A program made the translations under genes and the position numbers. The notes below the pieces were generated by a model. The model did no database searches and had not been told where the DNA came from. It saw only the letters and a list, made by a program, of their open reading frames with translations. A DNA stretch of 64,000 bases from Corbicula japonica (taxonomy: Eukaryota > Mollusca > Bivalvia > Venerida > Cyrenidae), in assembly GCA_038501625.1 (NCBI GenBank), contig JAZAYU010000012.1, positions 8,060,001-8,124,000 of the forward strand, given 5' to 3'. This document shows, piece by piece, positions 48,501-60,500 of the stretch (the stretch's first letter is position 1; each line of letters starts with the position of its first letter).

Positions 48501-51500
48501 CCATGGAAGAAGCTATCAAGAAAGAAAAGGAAACATTTGAAGATAAAACTGTAAGATCTAAAGTTATAGAATCTGAGAGCATAGATCAGTCAGATCAATC
48601 TGGAATCTCTGTATTGTGATTGGTCAGTTTTGAGAGTGAGCTTGATTTCAGCCAATCTGCTGCTCAGGATTTGAGACTGGTCTTCAATCGCAGCTTTATG
48701 ATTAGAAAGTAGATTTTGGATAGCATAGTGAACATTACTTTTGCAAACACAAAAAGAAAGGAGTTTGTTTATGAGCAATATGAAGAAAAACGAGATAGAA
48801 ATAAGCATTTAAGAATTTGCATGTATGAAGAGAAAGGGGATAGGGGAGTTAGCATTGAACATTTGCATATATAATGAAGAGAAATGAGTTTAGAATTTTC
48901 AAGATTATAAACTGTATTGTAAGAAAAGGTGTCAATTACCACAATGGCAGTTAAACACATAGATGGGAGATTATCTTTGAACATTTAAATATATATAGAA
49001 AAAATATATTGGGTATTAAAGATGATGTTAAACAAGCATTCATTACCATTTGAACTGTCTACGAAGAATTGCTAAAGCATGTTAGCACATCCACTCATAA
49101 AACATTTTACACAAACACGTAATATGAAAATATACGTTTTGTAGCATACATGTATCTTGAAAAACCTTATATATAAATTAGGGATGGGAACGGATACCTA
49201 AATCACTATTCGGATAACCGTATCTGGTATCCGGATAATATCCGAATAACCGTATCATTTTATCGACCACAGAAAATTTTGCTGATATAATATTTTAAAT
49301 TTAAAAAGCACAAACATTACACTATATCGCGATCGTTTGAGTCCTCGACCAACCTACCGGGTATATCACGGAAACAAAATATAAGTGAAAATTCTGACCC
49401 AACGACTTAACTTTTTAAGTCAACAACGAGTTGAAAAAAAATTAGCTACCGCGAAAAAAGACAAAATTGGAGTTTTATTTCACGTGGACGCTTGCAAGCG
49501 CATACATAATATTCTTTAAACGAAAAATACGCATATAGTCAAATGCACTCATATGCAAGGCGATTCATTTTACGAAAATCGGCCTGCACAGCAGCAGAAC
49601 ATGTAAAAACACAGAGTTTACAATAACTACATGAACAAATGCTGTGTAACCAATTTATCAATAAATCACATGTATCGAGTTAAAAATACATGTAAAAGTT
49701 ATGGTAATAGTTAATTGCATCATCTAATATTTTTTAATATCGGCGACTAACGTTAAATGATTTTTTTCCTTTCAAGTCTTTAATGCGGTCATGTCAAAAT
49801 AACAAACTGTCAAGATTATATTTGCTCAAAATTCTATTGCAATAAATTGTCAATAATCTGAGGTTTGTTCTCATTAACGAAAATAATCAAGTTGTTGCAA
49901 CTTGACAGGTGTCATTTAACACGCTCTGTTCAAGGTACACCAATCAACAAAACAAAAGATCACGGTCTGGAATACAGATCTTCCGGTCTCCCAATTAACC
50001 ACTATACAAACAATTAACACCTCTTTGTCAACCCTGCTGAGACATCCTGGTCGAGTTACGCCTGAGGAAAACCATGTCAGTATCGAGATTAGTGCAAGCA
50101 GTGAAGCGAGTTTTAGAAAGATTTACCAGTTTAAGTTATATTTAACAAACCTTGAACAAAATATTGAAACTAAACTCGTACGAATTTGAGGGTATTCGGA
50201 TACGAGAATGGTATCCGGATACGATCTTACTATTCGGATATTCGGTTATCCGGATAACCGTTCCCATCCCTAATATAAATATTCCTCAGGAATCTGATGG
50301 GAAAGATGGAAGGAAGACGCCGGACTCCGAGGCCTCCAGTGACACCAAGCTTGAACCTGGCTCTGAGATAGAAGATGATTCCAGTGCTAGCATTCCATTG
50401 CTTCAGCTCATCCAACAGCTATTAAGGTAACTTTTTGATTAAAAGAAGGTTTTGTGAGGTGGTTTTTGATTGGCTGATGAGGTTTTGTGAGTTGGTTTTT
50501 GATTGGCTGATGATTCCATTGCTAGCCTTCCATTGCTTCAGCTGATCCAACAGCTACTGAGGTAACATAGTGATTGAAAGTATGTTTTGTAAGGTTGTTT
50601 CTGATTGGCTGAGACCTCTAGCCCATGAATTTCATGAATATTAGTTCCCCATGATTAAAAATGAAATCACATTAAATAATTTCACTCAGAAAATTTGAGC
50701 TACACCATCCTATGCTATTTTTATCATTTTCACATTTATCTTTTTTTTTTAGATAGAACACAACTTTATATTCTTTTTCTACTAAATGTTTATAAATTTG
50801 CTACTAATTTTGACTGAATTGAATATTTATTCTCAAAAAATGTGTACTAATCAATGTCGTCTGCTGAAAGTTTTGATGTGAATTCAAATAATGATGTACC
50901 CGTCTTGAAGACACATTTTCACATACTACATATATATATATGTGATTTTTTCAGAAACTCTTCATCACATTCCCAGTCCCTGTTGCATGAGCTTTCGAAG
51001 GACGGAGTGGTCAAGATGGAGGAGACGGTGATGAAAGATACGTCCCCATCTCTGGATCTGCTGCTACAGTTCCAGAGACTTCTCGTAGCCAAAATGTTCC
51101 CAAAGCAAAACTGTCATCTGGCTTCACACTTAGATTTAGGTATATCATATTGTCATGGATTTACATTTATTACATTATGGCAGAAGTTAATTTGCACGTT
51201 AATGTTTTCAAGATTTTGGTGATGGCATTGATGTCAATTCCGTACTTATTGTTTGTTATGTTGAGTCAAATAAAAGGTCAAACCTGGAAGAAGCAGTATA
51301 AGTTGTATCTTACACAACCAAATACATCCACCACACATCCATTTTATGTACTCTTTACTGTTGTAGCATTTTATTTCACACTGGATAAATGTTCCGGAGA
51401 CTTCTCGTAGCCAAAATGCTCCTAAAGCAAAACTGCCATATTGCTTCATATTTAGATTTAGGTATATCATATTAACTATGTGCTGTTATAGCATTTTTTT

Positions 51501-54500
51501 TGCACTGGATAAATGAAGTTATATTTAATTATTACATGAACTATTAATAGACGCAACGCGATTGGTCACACCCCCAAAATAACCGAGTCAATAAATCTAG
51601 ATATTGACCCGCTTTCGCTGATATTGACCTGTCTATAAATAGAATCCGAAAGTTTCCATCTTTTATATTATTTATAGTTCATGTAATAAACTATTTTATA
51701 TATATAATATAATATAATATAGTTTATTACATAACTATTTATAGTTCATGTAATAAAACAGTTATTTACTTATTAGCTGGGAAATATGCTGTTGATATTG
51801 ACCGCAAAAATCGTTATTGACCTCGGCTATCGCCTTGGTCAATAACGATTTTTTAGGTCAATATCACAGCATATTTCCCAGCTAATAAGTAAATAAATGT
51901 ATAATATAATAAAATTTTTGCATGTCTAGCATTAAAGCCAAGAGCAAAATTTGATTGGACCACATTACTTCAAAAGATGTGTGAACTTCAGGCACCAGTC
52001 CTTGAAATGACATACATTTAAAGGATAACATGAATTATTATGCATTTTAAAGAAAAATTACTTAAAAAAGGTCAAAATAGGAAATAAAATTACTGGTATT
52101 ACATTACTTGTTAGCCCTATGAGTGCTAGGCACAGAATTCCTCATGTCTGCAACCAGTGACCAGACCCTGATCAACCTGTGTTTCGATCAAGTATGGTCA
52201 GGGACTACACTGTTAACCCTTTCCTCCATAGACACACCTTAATTGCGAGGGCGAACAGTTTAGATCTAGATCAGCCGGCACATCCGTGCCATCTGATCAG
52301 GATCTAAACTGTTCGCTCTTTGATTCATTAGGTTATTTCTGACCAAAATGCGACCATTGCAGATCCTGATCAGACGACATGGATGTGCCGGTTGATCTGG
52401 ATCTACACTGGTCGCACATGCGTAAAAATGCGTATTTATGAAGGAAAGGGTTAAGCAGTTAATAAATACAGGGAAATAGCTGTAAACACCTAGGAAGAAT
52501 GGGAGTCAGTTGCATTAATTCAGCAAGTTAATTGTTAAAAGTCAACCAATGAATTTAGGCTTCAAGCTATCAACAATTTTATTTGCATGCTCTGTAAGTC
52601 ATTCCCAAACAGATTCTGTAAAAACCTCTTGCCTTTCTTTTTATTGTAAACTTTGGCTGGCTATAAAATCTGGGTTTCTCTCTTTCAGATTTTACCCTGC
52701 AAGGAGCTGGATCCCTGTTGAAGAAGTACACATCGCTCCTGTGTAACCATGTCAATGATATCCTTCCGATAGCAGCAAGTCTTGCCAGTATCAGCTCGAA
52801 ACACTTCTCCCTCGTGTCCAAAATCATCACCAGTGATGTCACAGGTAATACATATCAATTGGCTGCCATTTTCTAAAACATTTAAAGAAAAATTGTGTTT
52901 GAATTTTTTTTACTGTTAGAGAAAATGACAACTTTATTAGATGTTAAATGTTGATGAAAATGCTTTTTAACAAGAGTGATGTGCTCTTTATCTGATCCAA
53001 ATCGAGTCAGAAAATTACTGAGAAATAAGCAAAATAACCTACCTGAAGCAAGTAATTTTTTCTGATGTGTATGTTTGCATGATATTCTACAAGACATGTG
53101 TAGCCACTTGTGGATAATGGCCCTACTATATGAATAATGGCCCAAGGGCATTAACCTAGGACCATTATTGACAATGGCCCTGCCATTGCATAAGTTTATG
53201 CTCTGCGACATTAAATAAGGTTGTTACTTAATTTTGTTACTGAAGAGAGTTAAATGGGGTTCTATGCAGAATCCTGGGTAAGTCCTTGAATTAAAAATTA
53301 ACTTGAGGCCTAATTTATGGGGCCAGACGATAAGTAGACTATGTTATTTTCAGGAGTGTTATTACCCGAGATGTTGACCTGTATGGTACTGTTACAGCTG
53401 AGAAGTCCAGCCGTAGTGCAGATGTCAGGATCTGTTCCCATCCTGGAACAGGTTTTAGACATACTTGATAAATACAACAGACTGGCACCAGGCCTCAGTA
53501 GAGAAGATAGGGAGGACCTGTCGTGGCCTGGTGTTTGGAGTAAGTCGTAGTATCATGTTGTGGATAAAAGTCCTTACGAAACATGTACATGCTACTAAAA
53601 TCAGTATGTAAAACATTGATTCCATAATGTATTTTTGGAACACCAATATTTCTTCACCCAAGATATGAGTGTTAATTAACATAATAATAGCAAATTCTTT
53701 TCAATCATGAGTTTTCATTCAATATTTGTAAATATCTTGTTAATTTTACTCTTTAATTTATGCTTACTCTCTGTTCGTCAGTTTCTAAAGTAAATAAAAA
53801 AATACTAAGGATCACCATTGTAAGCTTTACCTATACCACTATTTAAGTTACAGGTGACTGCATTCTTATAATACACATTATAATAATTCTTATAATACAC
53901 ATTTTAGTGTTTTGTAATGCCCCCCTTTAAAGAAGCGGGGTATATTGCTTTGAAAATGTAGGTCGGTCAGTCCATCTGTCTGTAACCAACCTTGTTTGAT
54001 CAATAACTAGACAATGATTTGACATACATTTCTCAGATTCGGTAAGGCGATTAGTCATCACAAGTAGATGACCCCTATTGATTTTGAGGTAAGTAGGTCA
54101 TAGGCCAAAGTCACATTGACCTTCAATAAAATAACAGCAGATTACATCCAATTGGCGTTTGGGGGGGGGCATATATGTTTTACAAACATCTCTTGTAGCA
54201 ATGAAGGTCATTCAAAGTTACAGGTCCATGTAACTGCATTCAAAGAATAGATGTTCTTATATCACCTAATTCATGTTCTGTTGCAATGTAGGTCACTCGT
54301 TAGAGAAAGTGAACCACAAGAGTCAGGAAGATGTTCAGACTATACGTAAAGCGGACTTGGAAAATCACAACAAAGATGGCGGACATTGGATCATCATTCA
54401 CGGCAAAGTTTATGATGTACAGGACTTCAAGGTATCTGCCAGACCTTTTCTTTAACCCTTTCCCTCATACTTACACATTTATTGCACGTGCAAACAGGGA

Positions 54501-57500
54501 TGACCTTCTGCCTATCATACCTTAAAAGTGTACTGACTCCAATTATATTATATGATGTATTATAAGTGTACATAATATTTGGTTATGCAAATTTATAAAT
54601 GTACAAAAATTTATTTTTCAACATTTATGAGAAATTCCGTTCCCATGAAAATAAATGATATCACAGTATACAAAATTTTCCTCAGGCCCAGGCACAGTGT
54701 GGATGGGAGGTGTTGACAGAATATGCAGGCAGAGATGCTACAGCAGCATTTGAGAATGCCCACCACTCGTTAGAAGCCAGGGAACGGCTGCAGGCTTTCT
54801 ATGTTGGACAGTATGTTGAGGTAAATACAAAATGTTATTAAACATTTGTGCATCAAAAGGCCATGCATAAGCCCCAGGGTTTCTATTTTGGACAGTATAT
54901 TGAACAAAATGTTATTGTTGGATTTGGACTGAAAGGTAGTCTTTGCAGATATCAGAAGATTAAGAAAATGCATATGTTGTATCAAATCTTCACTCCATGC
55001 ACCGATTTTATTCCATGAGCAACCAGTGTTAATCCAGATTATCTGTTTACTTTTTGATTCATTATGTTATTTCTGATCATGAAGTGAACAATGTTGATCC
55101 AGATCAGACTGCACAGATAAGCTGCCAAATCTGGATCTACACTGTGTGCTAATGGGACAGTTATAGGCTGTATTTAAAGAGGAAAGTTTTGAAGAAAGCA
55201 GATGTGATTTCAGGGATTTCCATGGATAATGGTTAAAATGGAAGGCTCCCACAGAATCTTAACCAAATACACATACATGTTGGTTTATAGTTGTTACTGA
55301 ATTCATAACTGTGGAGAATAATAAAAATCGTTGAATTTAAGCCCATGCAGAATTGTTGTTTGTGGCGTCTGCCAAAAATAGTCATTTTCAAATTAAATGT
55401 TACCACAGTAGATCACAGTCTGTAGCAAGGAAATTTTATATATAAAACAGATATATAGAAGAGATTTGTTTGCAGCCCGAAAAAGACATTGTACAGCTCA
55501 TGGACACAAGCACAGCATCGTCTCCACTTATGGACACAGAGCGAACCCTTAGCCTTCTTCTGGGACTTCATGCTGCCCAGCAGGCACGGAGCACGCCGCT
55601 ATCACAGGAAGAACTGGAATGCAGTGAATGGTTGAGCTCGGACTTCTTCAGAGGGGGACTTCAATTACTGCAGCCCAGAAACCCCTTCGAGGAGGAGAAG
55701 GGAGAGAGCAGATCTTCCAGTGTTACTACAACACCAGGTAAGTGATTATTCAAATAATTAGAGAGTAATTACTGAGACTCATTCATCTTGAGTTTTTAAG
55801 TTGGAAATGATCACTATATAAATACCGAAAAACTGTCCCAAACAAACTGCCTTTCTGAAAATCTTGCATCCAACCCTGACTACATTCATTTAATAGGAAC
55901 AATATCTCAGGGAAATTTGTCTTTATAAATGATATGTTAGACAATTTTAGCAGTTGCATTTTTCAAAATAAAGTAACAATTATACATCCTTTTAGTTAAA
56001 ATAATAGGATAAAAGGTGCTATTTTACAAATGTTGAACACAGTATAAAATTTAAATCCATAAAACATAAAAAAACGAAATATCTGCTAAGTTTATGATGT
56101 CAGTGACATCAGATTCCTGGAAATACAATTTGCTCATACAAGGAAATATGCTGAATTGTTTTGTTAAAAAGTGCTAGCATTTTATAAAATAATAATGGCA
56201 TAAGACTATTTAGGGTTTTCTGACGTGATTGATAATGGCATTGCGTATTTTGGTTTTTCTGACATCATTGGTGATATCATTAACCCATTCCTTGATATAT
56301 ACAAATTTTTACGCATGTGCGACCAGTGTAGATCCAGATCTGCCGGCACATCCTAATGAATAACCTAATGAATCAAAAAGTGAACAGTTTAGATCCTGAT
56401 CAGACGGCACGGATATGCCGGCTGATCTGGATCTAAACTGTTCGCCCTAGCAATAAAGGTGTATCTATACAGGAAAGGGTTAATCCTGTGTGTCCAGATT
56501 ACAGCCTAAAGTGAATTATATACATTATTGTCCTACAGGTGCTGGAGCTATGTCGACCTCCGATTTGACTACTTCTGCATTAGAAGAGAAAGAAGCCCTG
56601 TTTGATCGTCAAGCTTCAGTAGGGGATGTCTCAAGACCATTCCTTCAGGCTCTTGCAGAGGGAAGGTCTCAAGACACTGCAGTAAAGATGTTCCTCAGTA
56701 TGACAGAAAAGTACTCCAGACAACATCACATGTCCCTGCCTATGGAGTTCCCTCCAGAACATCCTGTGGAAGAAGTGGGAAGGTAGTTATATTTTAAGTA
56801 ACAGAACAGTTACAGTTAAATCTGCCTTCAAAGAACACTGTGGAAAATATAATTTATTAACTTGTTCTCAAGTCTTCAAAGACGACTCATTAGGTTATTT
56901 CTGATGAAGAAGCAAACAGTGAAGATCCTGATCAGACAACACATATAGGACAGCTAATCTGGATCCACACTGTGTGCACATGCTATAAATCTGTATATAC
57001 GGAGTAAAGATTAAGTGATCAAGCTGTGTTGAAGCAGATCCCATTAAGATGTATATATTTTATTTATGATTTCAGATTGTTACTGGCAGTTTTAATAAAG
57101 CACCATGACTTGGCCCATGTGGTCCTAGGCCTGGTGGAGCACGGACAGGGAGATGGAGGCAAACATCTCCCAAAAGCAATCATCGAACTTGTGAGAATTG
57201 TTGGCCAAGTTAAAAAGTCTCTAGTCAAGGTATTCTTTAAGCTGACTTTTTTTCTCAGTGGTTGGTCTTTTACTTCAAATCACATTTAACCCATTACTCC
57301 ACACAATAAAATCCCTTATTAAGACACCCAAAACTAAGGCCATCTCATTAATAAGATCACTTTTCAATGTCTCTTATCACAGTTTTTCACAATTTTCCTT
57401 CCTGAAAAACCACTCAATATAAGGAGTCCCAGAGGTAGTCTTAAAAGTGGGGGTTTCACTGTAAGCATTTGCAACTAGTGTAGATCAAGATTGGTTGGCA

Positions 57501-60500
57501 CATCTTTGCTCTATGATCAGAGTCTATGCTGTTAGCATCCTTGTCAGAAAATACTTAATGAATCAAAAAGCGTACAGTGAAGATCCAGATCAGATGGCAC
57601 AGATGTGCTGCCTGACCTGGATCTGCATTGTTCGTCCATGCTGTAAATGTCCTATCTATGGAATAAAGGGTTTAATAACTGAAGGTTATCCTCAGATTGA
57701 TAAAATTTGCAGAGCACTTTCAAGTGCCAAAAAGGAATCCACTGAAGGAAAGGTTTTATGGCTAAATTAGTCATCACTGGTCACTAAGCATGAAATAGGG
57801 CATATTTTTTTTGGTTCTGAATCAATAAATTCACCAATTGAACAATAAAACCTATACTTTCAGGTTTAACCTATTCATGAAAAAGTGAAATATGCATATC
57901 AAGAATGGCAACTTCCAGAACACAGCCTCCCCACACAGCCAAAAGTAGATAGGAATGGAGGTTACAAAATGATCAGTTTCAAAGTAGACATCACAAATAT
58001 GTTACGTCAAGGGAAAAGGTACCTTCGGACAGTTGACATCAATCCTTAAAATGACGTCCTTCTGTTGAACAAATGGCATTTATTATTATGCATTTCGTGG
58101 TAAAAATACCATTTTTTGTCAAAATGTGTAACAAAGTCACCTTGTAGTTATGAAAAAATAAAAGATAGTTGTACGTTCATTTTTAATATAGTAACAACTA
58201 AAATGTTACAAAATATGACAGAAGGTACCTTTTCCCGTGGCGTGCCCCAAATAATAGGAGTGAGAATGGCAGTTTTAGTTATGATTTTAGGGTTAGGGCC
58301 CAAGATCAACATTGACTGAAATGATGACTGGTTGCCATCAGATGTTTGAGATTTGAGACTTGTCTCTAGTTTTAGTTTTTTTATCTTGGGCCAAGGTGTT
58401 TACAGCCTGATACATTTATTTTCACAATACATGATGTATCCATTTCAGTCTCACCAAGACCAGTCTAGATCCTACAAGGAAGTATGTGCACCAGTCATTG
58501 AGCGATGTCACTTCCTGTTCAACGAACTCAGACCTGCTATTGGCAATGAGGTGAATGCAATGAGCAGATCAAAGCTTCTGAGGAGCACTTCACGATGGAA
58601 GACAGCCATCAACAGAGTGATAGATGAAAACAGGAAGCACCGATGTAAGTTCAAGGTCAAAGGTTATAAAACTAAGCATGGAGACCAATATTCATTGGCT
58701 AAATTTGAGCAATCCGATTGGCTAAAATTGAGAACATGGATAGAATCGACCAATGGGAAACTTGAGATCTGAGACTGGTTTACATTCTGAGTTTTAAAAC
58801 CTTAGAATCAGACATTATTTACACTAAAATTCAACGTGGCTCGAGATTTTAAAATTCAGCTATAAACAGCTTGATTGATTTATCTTAAGGTGTTCAGAAT
58901 TAGTTTATAACAATTTTTATAACAGTTTTTGTTTTGATTGCAACTTCCTGAATTGTTATGTGTTTATTCCAATAAACATTTATCAAAAAATGTTTTGAGT
59001 AGCATACCTGCCATATTTCTGGAAAGCATTCCAGGGAATTTGGTTCAAAATTCCAGGGGATTCCAATATAATTCCAGGGATTTTTTAACGCGACTAATCA
59101 AGCGGAATTCACTAGAAACTAAACTAAGATGCAATATTAAATATATTTAAAATATATTTATCCTCATTTATTTAAACAATATTTTTATTATGTTTTTTTT
59201 GTAACAGGGTGTCAGCACATAATAAAACTATATAAAACAAACATTATATGAACAGACCGACAAACTCTGATGTGCATAGCACAGACTAACATCAGTTAGA
59301 ACAATTATTTAAGTTAACTAACATGGACTTGGATGTTAATAACTTGCTGCATATGCTGAGTTCGAACGCTCAACATATGGTCTCTGCAGTCAAACCAGAC
59401 CAGGAGTCAGTCTGGATCTTTCTAAGTATGCTAAGGGGGTTTGTTTAGGAAAGTCATTGTGTATTTACATTATAATTTCTATTTTCTGTTCAAAATCCCC
59501 ATGAAAATTAAATGTTGCTGCCCAAAAATTGTGTTCGAGCAACACTACTGAAGTCCATCTGGATCCGTTCCTGAATATATCAAATGTTGCAGCTTGGCTA
59601 TTATATTTTTTTTCCACGGATGCAAGAATCAGCTTGACTGGTCATTTCTTCCTACTTTGCAATTAAAAAAATATTTGCAAACGTGCCAAACGTTAATTGT
59701 TGGTCAAAAGACGAATAATTTGTATCCGAAAGTGTTCCATTATCCGGATACACACATATTTTGGACATCATAAAACCTTCAATCTTTAAACAAGTCCGCT
59801 AATTGTACATAAAACAGACGGTATACTTGTGATTTCATGCACACCTATGCAAACAATCAATTATCCAATAAACAATCCTGTTAAGTGTCAATTCTCACTA
59901 AATAATCGATAATCCTCTCGGTGACACTAATTAGACGAATTCGGAACGTTTTGACACAACCGTTAGGAGTCAGAGATACGTAACGGTGTATTCGGCGTTT
60001 AGACAAATGTCTGATGAGAGCAACAAAAATGCATTTTTTTACCTTTTTCTTAACTTTTGTTAATTGCGGGGGATTTTCATCTCCCGCCGGGGGGGCCAGG
60101 GGATGGCTCTAAATTCCGGGGGAATTTTTCCCCCCGCCGGGGGATATGGCAGGTATGGAGTAGAAACTGTTTAAGTGAACCAATGATGAAAACGTAAGAT
60201 TATTTACTCTTTACTCCATATATTCATGTTTTATTGCATGTGTGATAAGTGTAAAACTAGATCAACTGGAAAATTGCTACCATGTTATCTGATCCTATAC
60301 TAGTCATAAATAAGCCAATAAATCTAAATGTGAATGGTGCAGATCTTGATCTGATGGAACAGAGGTGCTGTGTAATCTGGATCTACACTGTTTGCCCATG
60401 CAATAAAAGTGTAACTGTGGAGTTAAGGGATTAAAGTGGTTGGATAAAATATAATTTTCATGTCAATTTTCAGATTCGTTATCTGCATTGTCAGTCCTAG

